From: Halobium salinum
GTDB lineage: Archaea > Halobacteriota > Halobacteria > Halobacteriales > Haloferacaceae
Direction: 5' to 3'
Length of the DNA: 64,000 nt
Assembly (NCBI RefSeq): GCF_026586625.1
Contig: NZ_JAODIW010000005.1
Location: forward strand, 350,516 to 414,515
Below the pieces are notes generated by a model, which saw nothing but the letters and a program-made list of their open reading frames with translations, did no database searches and had not been told where the DNA came from. Position numbers and translations under genes: made by a program. This document shows, piece after piece, positions 18,146 through 25,684 of the stretch (positions are counted from its first letter, which is position 1; each line of letters starts with the position of its first letter).

Positions 18146-20230
18146 TCAGCGCGTTCCTCCCTCCCGAAGGCTATTCTTGATGTTCGTCTCGTCTGTGGGG
18201 TCGTCACAGCAGTGAAGCCCGATAGACTCGAGGACAGTGACGATGAACTCGTAGTTCGCGACGCGTTCTTCGGGCGTGAGCGTTTGCTTCTCTTGATCTT
18301 TCCGGTGGATGAGTGGTGTTTCGATGTTGATGTACCTCGGCGAGGGTGTTTTGAGCATTTTGCTGCCAGCTCCCAACAATATTTTTATAATATTGAACAC
18401 AATCTTCGATATCTCAACGAACGTCCGTATGTAGTCGCCGAGAAGGGCATCGCCGTGCTCTTGTAATCTCTCCAACGCCCTGTACGTCTCCATTATCGAC
18501 TGGATTTCCTTCGCCATGTCCCCTTGCGCTTTCGCTGCCAGTTTCTGTCGACGGAACTCGGCGACCAGCGATTTGAGGTCGGCCTCTGCAAGGTGAACGA
18601 AGAGCGTGGAGAGGTCGAACTCGGATTCCGAGCTAGGCCTCGTTGGTGGTTCTGACTGGAGGACGACGTTGACGTCTTTCTTGCTCAACTCCTGATAGTC
18701 GTTCTCGTCGGTGACCCAGACGACGTTGTCGGGGTTTTCCGGGTCGCCGATGTGACAACGACTCAGATCTGTCGAGACGCACCAGCGGAAAATATTCGTC
18801 TTCCCCGACGCGCCGATATCGAGGTCTTTCCGGGCTTTGCTCCCGACCGTTTCGTCCAGGAGCTTCTCCAGTTTTTTCTTAATCCCGTCGGACTGTTTCT
18901 TTCTGGCTCTGTGTGTCTTGTCCGTTCCCGGCTTCTCGAAGTCCTTCTGCAGATTGCTCAGGTCGACACCTTCTTTCGCTTTCTGCTTGTGATACTCTTG
19001 GGTGTCGATTAGGTCGTTGTTGTGGAGGGAGACGACAGGTAACGAAAACGAGTCCGAGCACTCGTTGAGTGTAAGGAAGAACTGGAGCTGGGTGTACCGC
19101 TCTATGTCGCTTTCACTCTTCGACGTACGTAATTGATCCCGCTCCGCTTTGCACTTCGCCTCGTCTTTTAAACACTGTTCCGCGATCGTTCTCGGGAACA
19201 TGGCGTTCGGGTCCACCGACTTCCCGCTTGCGAGTCGTATTTTGCGAGTTCGTTTGTTCGACGGTATCGTGACGAGATTGTACGCGCAGCGTGCGTGCAT
19301 CTGCTTCGCTATCTCGGGTACGTACGGTTCGTTGTTATGGATGACCACCAGACACGCACACGGACTCTCGCCTTTCGATTTCTGGAGTGCCATCTTCGGT
19401 CCGGCGGCAGCCGTGCCCGGTTTCGGCTTCTGCTCGTTCTCCTTCGACTCCGGTTCCTTACGTCGAATCACGGACGGGGTGGTGTGACCGCGCTGTTGGA
19501 CGACGTGTGTGAGTTCGTGCGCCAGCAGGTGTGTCCCGCTCGCCGTCTCTGGTCGATACGCCCCGTCGCGGAAGACGATGTCCCGTCCGAGCGTGAACGC
19601 CTGCGCGCCGACTGCACGGGCGGCCTCGTCGGCCTTCGAATCGGTGTGCACGCGAACGTCGCCGAACCCGTATCCGAAGCGCGGTTCGAGGGACGACCGG
19701 GTCGACGCGGGAAGTGGCTGCCCGCCGCTTCGACTCTCCTGAATCAGCGTCGTCGTCTCGGCGTCCACCGAGGGTGTCTCTGCCGTGGCTGCCGTCCGCT
19801 GGAGTTCCACTTCACACTCCGGACAGTCGAGGGGCTTGCCCTGTGCGTGGCGCTTCTGACACCGCGGACACATGCGCTGGACGCGCTCGAGAGACGCTGT
19901 CGTCGATGATGTCTGTCGGCGAGTCGGGTCCGGGGCGCTTGTCACCGCTCTGGCGACCCGCTCGGCCTCGCGCTCGTAGCGGTCGTTCGGCGGACCGACC
20001 TCAAGCTTTGGCTGGACTCTCTCCTGGGCCAGTCGCTGGATGGCCTGGTTGCCATGGGTCTGCTGGAGCTGTTGTAGCGGATGTTGCCCCGTTCGGCGTG
20101 ACGTGTCTGCTCGTTGGATCGCTCTCTCACCGGACTCAGCCCGGGTGTGCCGTCTCGGTTGATGCGCAGGCGTCGGCCTCCGGCTCTGTCGCGTCTGTTT
20201 GCTGTCTTGGTTGATTGTTCGGGTGGACAT
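18146..20230 (-). CDS. DUF4157 (eCIS-core) effector with HNN/DPN hydrolase-like C-terminus
   Basis: The 694-residue protein begins MSTRTINQ at the ATG 20230, which has GGAG upstream. Order of parts: a basic leader with QQLQQTHGNQAIQRL (about residue 55), PNDRYEREAERVA (82), a Cys4 zinc ribbon C121-xx-C124 ... C136-xx-C139, then the DUF4157 domain with HELTH at 238-242. From residue 290 a different domain follows: VVIHNNEPYV (296), RKIRL...DPNAMFP (329-345), LPVVSLHNND (397). From memory, this HNN, DPN and LHNN pattern resembles metal-dependent peptidases related to succinylglutamate desuccinylase or zinc carboxypeptidases; this needs a profile search. The C-terminal 250 residues are helical. 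It is probably cargo loaded into the eCIS. The longer frame to 20326 was rejected because the shorter ATG has the ribosome-binding site. Confidence 0.82.
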   Translation of the reverse strand: MSTRTINQDSKQTRQSRRPTPAHQPRRHTRAESGERAIQRADTSRRTGQHPLQQLQQTHGNQAIQRLAQERVQPKLEVGPPNDRYEREAERVARAVTSAPDPTRRQTSSTTASLERVQRMCPRCQKRHAQGKPLDCPECEVELQRTAATAETPSVDAETTTLIQESRSGGQPLPASTRSSLEPRFGYGFGDVRVHTDSKADEAARAVGAQAFTLGRDIVFRDGAYRPETASGTHLLAHELTHVVQQRGHTTPSVIRRKEPESKENEQKPKPGTAAAGPKMALQKSKGESPCACLVVIHNNEPYVPEIAKQMHARCAYNLVTIPSNKRTRKIRLASGKSVDPNAMFPRTIAEQCLKDEAKCKAERDQLRTSKSESDIERYTQLQFFLTLNECSDSFSLPVVSLHNNDLIDTQEYHKQKAKEGVDLSNLQKDFEKPGTDKTHRARKKQSDGIKKKLEKLLDETVGSKARKDLDIGASGKTNIFRWCVSTDLSRCHIGDPENPDNVVWVTDENDYQELSKKDVNVVLQSEPPTRPSSESEFDLSTLFVHLAEADLKSLVAEFRRQKLAAKAQGDMAKEIQSIMETYRALERLQEHGDALLGDYIRTFVEISKIVFNIIKILLGAGSKMLKTPSPRYINIETPLIHRKDQEKQTLTPEERVANYEFIVTVLESIGLHCCDDPTDETNIKNSLREGGTR
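19799..19885 (-). repeat. Direct repeat copy A in DUF4157 leaders
   Basis: This 87-base segment, coding for the zinc ribbon of the first effector, differs from the segment at 22785-22871 at three positions by eye. It has the same orientation and frame, so it is a direct repeat between paralogous effector genes. Confidence 0.85.
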
Positions 20231-20993
20231 CTCGTTACTCCGGGGCGACTCGAAGGGCCGCGTCCGTGCGACACGCGACCCTTCGTCGACTTCGCCTGCT
20301 GACTGACGTAGTCGTTTGCCGTCCACTCAGTGACAACACTTCCCTGTCTCACTCCCGCGTCGATTCGTTGGGTGCGTTGTCCGTCGCTGATGTTCCTGTT
20401 CGGTGCTGTCTCTCTCGATTGTTGGCATCTGGTTGCTCCAGAGGGGGAGTGCAGTCGTCTTCGTGTCCCGGCACGACTTCCGTCGTGTTCGGTGCCGTCC
20501 AGACCACGTCGTTTGCTGTGTTCAGATGAATTATATTTCATCTGCTCCACACTTGAATCTGCCGCCGCGTCGGAACGAGCTCCATCGGCGATCTCGCTCG
20601 ACACGCTGCGACGGAGGCACTTCTTGCTGGGTGATTCGGATCTTCGGGAACGCGCTGCAAGCCGTCCCGACGACGCGTTCCACCTTGACGGGACTGGGCG
20701 ATCGTGCCTCTTCTGGTGGCTCGCGGCTCCTGGTGTGCTGCTCCGTCCGTCCGACTTGTACGAGTCGGTGTGTCGACGGTACCCACACCTCGTCCGTGGT
20801 GGCACACTCGAGGACTGAATTACGGATGTCGCGTTGCTCTTCTCCGATAGACGGTTGCTTTTCGGTGATGCACCACGTTCTCACGTTTCGTCTGTCCGAG
20901 CCTTTCACTCGCGACGAGTGAGCCACACCACGTGAGACCCGATGAACAGGTCCTCGCCTCTCTCTTCCCGGAGCCTGCTGGTTCACTCGTTGA
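20231..20993. other. Gap of 763 bases between two effector genes
   Basis: No gene is convincingly supported. On the minus strand an open frame runs 20531-21040 (169 residues), with GVAHSSRVKGSDRRNVRTWC and a basic, Arg-rich composition. It overlaps the end of the Hint-toxin gene and lacks a clear start, so it is probably spurious or a decayed effector. The gap contains the palindrome at 20523-20544. A separate immunity gene is not seen. Confidence 0.35.
20523..20544. promoter_or_regulatory. Perfect palindrome enclosing a TATA-like core
   Basis: CAGATGAA and TTCATCTG form an 8-base perfect inverted repeat around TTATAT. The centre reads as a TATA box on both strands. It lies about 290 bases upstream of the effector start at 20230. 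A dimeric regulator bound here could block TBP; that is inference. Confidence 0.45.
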
Positions 20994-23171
20994 TCACGAC
21001 TTGAAGTCGTCGAGATGGCCGAGCCACTCCGCCTCGTCATCGGGAGCGCCTTTCCGTTTGGCGAACAGATTACGTGTCCTGTCGATGTAAATGTCGTATC
21101 TCGATGCGGGACCCGGCAGTGCCTCCTTCACCGTGTGCGGATCGACGCCTTGTTTCTTGAGCCAATTTGCCTTCGGCTTCTTCAATGAACCAACTGGTTT
21201 CGGCACCTCCATCGACTTGTTGTGGACGAGGACCCCGCGGTCAGAGACGAGATACGTGTGCGGTTCGGCCACTTCGATGTTGTAGACCGTCGCGGAATCG
21301 CGCACCCGTTGGAGCGACTCTATTCGAGTGGTTTCTCCCTCTCCAGTTAACAGCTGATCTCCCGACCGGAGCGCTCCGGCCTCTTGCCATCCTGTTCCCG
21401 GAACCCAGAACGGGTGTTCCGGGCTACAGCTAATGGTCATCGTCCCGATCTGGATGGTGACGAGAGAAGGCGCGGTGTGGATAAACCTCCGTACGACCTC
21501 TCGGTCGGATCTCTGGTTCGATATCGGGTCGTAGGTCCTGATGACGTCGCCCGGGCGGAGGGTCTCTATCGCTCGTTTCCCATCGGGAGTTTCGACTAGC
21601 GTCCCTGCGACAAAGCAGCCGCGGCGCGGGGGCGGACCCAACCCAACTTTCTTTTTCAACCAGTCCCATCCCCGACTCGCCTTTTTCCCTACCCACCGGC
21701 CAAGTCTGGATTTTGCGATTTTGCGGCCGGCTCCGACGATTCCCTTGACCACCAGCTTTCCACCCTTCCCGACGTACTTCGCGACGTTTCCCACCCCGGG
21801 AATGGCGAATATTCCTGATGCGATCCTTCCTAGCACGCCGACTTTCTCCCCCGTGACCGGGTTCTCGCCGGTCAACGCGGTGTACACGTCTTTGACGTTG
21901 CTCACGCCAGGGATGAAGTCGGTCGCAATATCTCCCAGCGTCGTTAGGATTCCGCCGGAGTCGGACTCCTCAGCTTTCGCTGGAGTACTCTCCGGGACTT
22001 CGGCTTCGGTCTCTGGCTCCGGTTTCGGCTCCGGCTCGAGCACGGGTTCGGGCACGGGCAGTTCACCTGCTATCGGTCCTACCTGACCCGACTCCAGGTT
22101 GAACGGCTGCTCTCGAATCGGTTCGGGTTCTATCGGTTCAACCGTGTCCGTGACGTTCACACTGACCGATGAGAAGCGCTCACCGAGCGCTTCGATGCCG
22201 CCCGGAACCATCGCGACGTCCACACCGGGACCCGCGACGACCGATACTTCGAGCGAGTTAGTTCCCGCGTCCCACTGTGAATCGACTTGGAGCGAGACAT
22301 CCCTCCCGGCGGTCGGCTGTGCCTCTGCGACGATGGTTCCTTCGACTTCGATGGAGATGCGGCCGCTCGACTCGTCCATGTTCACGTCGATACGCGGGCC
22401 GGTCGCTGGCATCTGTGCCGGTGCGGCCGGGTCCTCGCCCGTTCCATTCGCGCGCTGAATCCGTGTGTCACTGGCATCCTGCTGAACGACGTGCGTCAGT
22501 TCGTGCGCGAGCAATCGCCTTCCGTCGCTCTTCTCTGGCCGGTAGGTATCCGACCTGAGGACGATATCTCGACCCAGCGTGAACGCCTGTGCGTCGACTG
22601 CTCTGGCTGCCTCGTCAGCCCGCCTCCCGGTGTGGACACGGACCGTGCCGAAATCACGTCCGAACCGCGGTTCAAACTCCGTCCGCACCGCATCTGGAAG
22701 CGGCTGTCCGCCACTCCGACTTTCCTGAATCAGGCTCGCGGTCTCTGTGTCTACCGCAGATGTCGTTGCTGTCGTCGCCGCTCGCTGGAGTTCCGCTTCA
22801 CACTCCGGACAGTCAAGGGGCTTGCCCTGTGCGTGGCGCTTCTGACACCGCGGACACATGCGCTGGACACGCCCGTGGGGTCCCGTCGTCCGAGTACCGT
22901 CCGACAGACTCGAGGACGCAGTCGTGACCGCTCTGGCGACCCGCTCGGCTTCACGCTCGTACCGGTCGTTCCGCGGGCCGACCTCGAGTTTCGGTTGGAT
23001 GCTCTCCTGGGCCAGCCGCTGGACGACTTGGTTGCCGTGTGTCTGCTGGAGTCGCTGGAGCGGGTGTGTCCTCGTTCGATGTGAGGGGTGCGTTCGCTGG
23101 TTCCGTCGCTCGGCGGACTCGTTTGGTCGCTTCTGTCGCGTTCTCTTCTTGTGGATCGACCGGCTGTGCAT
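20994..23171 (-). CDS. DUF4157 effector with pre-toxin, Hint domain and toxin-33-like C-terminus
   Basis: This 725-residue polymorphic-toxin protein has a basic leader with LQQTHGNQVVQRL (41-53), RNDRYEREAERVA, a Cys4 zinc ribbon (C106-xx-C109, C121-xx-C124), DUF4157 with HELTH at 223-227, a beta-rich region, and a Pro/Glu-rich linker (345-400). Next come a pre-toxin-like segment (DFIPGVSNVKDVYTALTGEN near 418-437) and a Hint/intein-like autoprocessing domain. Hint starts GCFVAGTLVETPDGKRAIE (C519), contains SCSPEHPFWVPG and ends LVSDRGVLVHN at 650-651. The last 75 residues (VDPHTVKEALPGPASRYDIYIDR) resemble polymorphic toxin type 33. The Hint Cys and terminal HN suggest self-cleavage that frees the toxin. 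Delivery by the neighbouring injection system is inferred from the DUF4157 module. Confidence 0.88.
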   Translation of the reverse strand: MHSRSIHKKRTRQKRPNESAERRNQRTHPSHRTRTHPLQRLQQTHGNQVVQRLAQESIQPKLEVGPRNDRYEREAERVARAVTTASSSLSDGTRTTGPHGRVQRMCPRCQKRHAQGKPLDCPECEAELQRAATTATTSAVDTETASLIQESRSGGQPLPDAVRTEFEPRFGRDFGTVRVHTGRRADEAARAVDAQAFTLGRDIVLRSDTYRPEKSDGRRLLAHELTHVVQQDASDTRIQRANGTGEDPAAPAQMPATGPRIDVNMDESSGRISIEVEGTIVAEAQPTAGRDVSLQVDSQWDAGTNSLEVSVVAGPGVDVAMVPGGIEALGERFSSVSVNVTDTVEPIEPEPIREQPFNLESGQVGPIAGELPVPEPVLEPEPKPEPETEAEVPESTPAKAEESDSGGILTTLGDIATDFIPGVSNVKDVYTALTGENPVTGEKVGVLGRIASGIFAIPGVGNVAKYVGKGGKLVVKGIVGAGRKIAKSRLGRWVGKKASRGWDWLKKKVGLGPPPRRGCFVAGTLVETPDGKRAIETLRPGDVIRTYDPISNQRSDREVVRRFIHTAPSLVTIQIGTMTISCSPEHPFWVPGTGWQEAGALRSGDQLLTGEGETTRIESLQRVRDSATVYNIEVAEPHTYLVSDRGVLVHNKSMEVPKPVGSLKKPKANWLKKQGVDPHTVKEALPGPASRYDIYIDRTRNLFAKRKGAPDDEAEWLGHLDDFKS
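22785..22871 (-). repeat. Direct repeat copy B in DUF4157 leaders
   Basis: This is the counterpart of 19799-19885: 87 bases with three differences by eye, coding for the zinc ribbon of the Hint-toxin protein. The similarity is at the DNA level, including synonymous positions, which suggests recent duplication or gene conversion. Confidence 0.85.
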
Positions 23172-23189
23172 TTGCTTACCCTATCTCTC

Positions 23190-23474
23190 TCACATCAGCT
23201 CTGTACTGGTCCCTCTCAGGCTCTCGTCGGCCCACTGTTCGGCGAGCATTTTGCCGGCAGTCACGTGGATGACCCAGCCGAACGGGTGGACGTGTGTCAC
23301 TGTCTCCTCGTTGGGGCAGAACGTCACCTCGCCGACCGTGATTCGTCTTGCTCCCGATGCGATGGCGATGCCGACACCCTGTTTGACCAGTGCCCGCTCC
23401 TCAAACGTCGCCTCGTCGCTCCCCGCCGCGTCGCGTTCGTTCTGGTGGAGGGCGGTGATGCTGCGCGCCCGCAT
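23190..23474 (-). CDS. Small conserved-looking protein in cargo block
   Basis: The 94-residue protein is not recognised. It reads RSITALHQNERDAAGSDEAT, then VKQGVGIAIASGARRITVGE and VTHVHPFGWVIHVTAGKMLA. It has a balanced composition with an acidic N-terminal half, no signal peptide and no membrane segment. A TATA-like TTATTA about 30 bases upstream of the ATG predicts a leaderless transcript. It ends 18 bases before the Hint-toxin gene and may be co-transcribed with it. A chaperone, adaptor or immunity role is possible by position only. Confidence 0.6.
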   Translation of the reverse strand: MRARSITALHQNERDAAGSDEATFEERALVKQGVGIAIASGARRITVGEVTFCPNEETVTHVHPFGWVIHVTAGKMLAEQWADESLRGTSTELM

Positions 23475-23501
23475 AAGCCGGTTGGGCTACGCTCGGCGTG
23501 G

Positions 23502-23509
23502 TAATAACT
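23502..23509 (-). promoter_or_regulatory. TATA-like box upstream of small cargo-block gene
   Basis: On the minus strand the sequence reads AGTTATTACC, centred about 30 bases before the ATG at 23474, which fits a leaderless haloarchaeal promoter. It could also drive the Hint-toxin gene. Confidence 0.4.
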
Positions 23510-23647
23510 GACACTGAATACGACGAATCGGGAGAGTGTCTGGCCGACCGAACTCAAGGTCTCATGTTACGTTCGGCTCGCGACCCTGGGAACGCCGTCT
23601 CGCTTCAGGTCAGCGTCGAACCTGTCTGTCGGGCGTCTCTCATCCGT

Positions 23648-24382
23648 CTATCTCTCGTCGACGATGACATACGTATTGAGGCTCTCGTGCTGGTACAGGT
23701 CATCGCTCTCTTCACCACATTGTACGTAGTAGTCCAACCACTCCGGCTGGTGTTGGAGCCGGTCGTGTCCCTGGTGGTGTCGCCGCGTCTCCACGGCACA
23801 GAGGTTCTCGTCGCTGTCGACGCCTGCGAGGAACAGGGGGTGTATGTGATGCGCATCGTAATACTCAATCGGATCGGAGTTGGAGAAGCAGGCTTCTGGT
23901 GGGGGAAGCATCGCCTCTCGCGCTTCGTTGATCCTGTTGTTGAGCCGTCTCTGAGCGCTACCCCGTGGACCGAGGCCGTAGAGGTCGCGTTCTGACGACT
24001 TGATACGAATGGGCCCGACGGGACCGCCAAACACGTCGTACGGGTTGGGAAGCTCGATGGGCCAGCTAATCAGCAGTTCGTCGCACGCCTCCTTCTGCCA
24101 CCGCGGGTCGAGCGGCAGCGGTCTGGGACCGTCTCCCGGCTCGGGTTCCGGGTCCGGGTCCGAATCCTCTGCTGGCTTCGTGATTGGCTCGTCGAGTCCT
24201 GCTTCGATGCCTTCGAGCAGGTTGTCCACGAACTTGAATGCGATCACAGCGAACACTATCGCGAGTATGGCTAGCACCAGCACGAGTCCGACCACCAGCG
24301 CGAGCTTGAACCCCGCGACGCCGACAGGAGCTACGAAGGCGACTCGCTGCACGTACACATCACTGAAGTTCAGCTCCGGCAC
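23648..24382 (-). CDS. HNH/AHH-type nuclease toxin with membrane segment
   Basis: The 244-residue protein starts with GTG at 24382 (V/MPELNFSDVYVQ). A strongly hydrophobic stretch at 25-50 (KLALVVGLVLVLAILAIVFA) is followed by an acidic Pro-rich linker (DSDPDPEPEPGDGP). The C-terminal 90 residues carry the nuclease pattern EYYDAHHIHPLFLAGVDSDE with NL and then RRHHQGHDRLQ, the AHH/HNH beta-beta-alpha-metal arrangement of polymorphic toxins. It begins 13 bases inside the end of the decayed DUF4157 gene. Upstream in its own frame is a TAG at 24389-24391, so either the two were always separate genes or a fused effector has been split. It has no leader or DUF4157 domain of its own. Confidence 0.75.
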   Translation of the reverse strand: MPELNFSDVYVQRVAFVAPVGVAGFKLALVVGLVLVLAILAIVFAVIAFKFVDNLLEGIEAGLDEPITKPAEDSDPDPEPEPGDGPRPLPLDPRWQKEACDELLISWPIELPNPYDVFGGPVGPIRIKSSERDLYGLGPRGSAQRRLNNRINEAREAMLPPPEACFSNSDPIEYYDAHHIHPLFLAGVDSDENLCAVETRRHHQGHDRLQHQPEWLDYYVQCGEESDDLYQHESLNTYVIVDER

Positions 24383-25342
24383 GGACAGCTAGTCGGGAGC
24401 CACAGACGATACCATCTGACACGTCTGCTCCAGTTGCTGTACCTGCTCAGGGTGAGGTCGACGATCGACGACTCGGACATCCGGTGCCGTAGCGCGTTTA
24501 ATTCCTGTATGGTGGGATACGCTTCGACTTCGAGCTGAGTTAGGAGCTGGTTCGCCGCCGTGTGGATGCCCGCTCCCACGACACTTCCCAGGTCGAGCTC
24601 TGCACCGAAGTCGAGCAGACTGGCCTGAATCGATCCTTGTCTCGCTCGTGACCGAACGGGAACCGGCGACGCATCCGTCACCGCTCGGAGATCGTCACCG
24701 CCGTCCATGGCCTTCCGCGCGATACCACATCCGCCCGGGCGCTGTTGCACGACGTGTGTCACCTCGTGGGCGAGGAGACGCAACCCCGTCTTCGTGTCCG
24801 GTCGATACTGTCTGGGCGCGAAGTAGATGTCACTCCCGCGAGTGAACGCTCGTGCGTTCAGGGTCGTCGTGAGTCGCCCTGCCCTGGGGTCCGAGTGCAC
24901 CCGTACGTCGTCGAACGGTCACCCGAAGCGTCCCTCGAAGAACGTCCGGACGGCTTCGGGTAACGCGTGTCCGCCGCCACGTGCGTCGAGCCGTGATTCG
25001 GCGTCCGTCGACGACCGACTCTCCGAGGGTGTCGACGCCCGACGAATCTCCGGTGAGGGTTGCGCCGCTGCCGGCCGCGCAACTGGGGAGAGGGTGTTAC
25101 TCGTGACCTGCTCGGCGACCCGCTCGGCCTCGCGTTCGTAGCGGTCGTTCGGCTTTCCGACCGTCAGTTTCGGCTGGACGCCCTGTACCAACCGCTGGAC
25201 GTCAGTTCCCGTGGGTCTGCTGGAGTCGCTACAGCGGGTTCGTCTGCACCCGCTGTAGCGAGCCCGCCTGCCGGGTCTCTCGTCCGCCGAACTCGTCACG
25301 TCGTAGCAGCCGTAATTTCCCTCGTATCACCCGGGTGCACAT
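24370..25342 (-). pseudogene. Decayed DUF4157 (eCIS-core) leader gene
   Basis: The natural start is probably the ATG at 25342. Reading from there gives a short leader, then NPL followed by an in-frame TAG (from CAG) and RLQQTHGN. A frameshift near 25205 follows, then VQRLVQGVQPKLTVGKPNDRYEREAERVAEQV. At 24919-24921 a TGA interrupts FFEGRFG/PFDDVRVHSD with no change of frame. The next part holds HEVTHVVQQRPGGCG, the DUF4157 core. Near 24450 the protein-like reading switches frame again to PEQVQQLEQTCQMVSSVAPD, ending in TAG at 24389. The Cys4 zinc ribbon of the three intact paralogues is absent. At least three independent lesions make this a pseudogene. Confidence 0.8.
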
Positions 25343-25684
25343 TTCGTTCCCTTATTTCCGTGTCTCGGCCTGGAGTGGTCGGGGCACTCGTCTGTGGGCT
25401 TCCCGATTCCCCGTGGTAGCCAACGAGCGCGCGTGTTCGTCGTTCGTCCAAGCCTTCTGGGCCTTTAGTTCGACCACCGCTCTTGAAGCCGCTGTCGGTC
25501 GTGTTACAGCAGACACGCCGTACCGTGTTGACTGCTCCGGAGGGATCCGTGCGTCTCCCCCCGGTTCTGTGCCGTTTCTCTCGGGCTCTCACCGCCCCCT
25601 CGTCCCTCACTCGACACGTTGTGCACTGTCGCGTTCTGAGAGGGGCTCGCCGACGACCACATCCTCCCCGGATCTCGTATTCGG
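25343..25684. other. Gap of 342 bases, no gene
   Basis: The short open frames here have no recognisable motif and no start signal. It separates the end of the largest effector from the decayed leader gene. Confidence 0.4.

Noticed and set aside
20531..21040. 169-codon minus-strand frame as an immunity gene
   Set aside because: Overlaps the Hint-toxin end, Arg-rich, no start signal or homology recognised.
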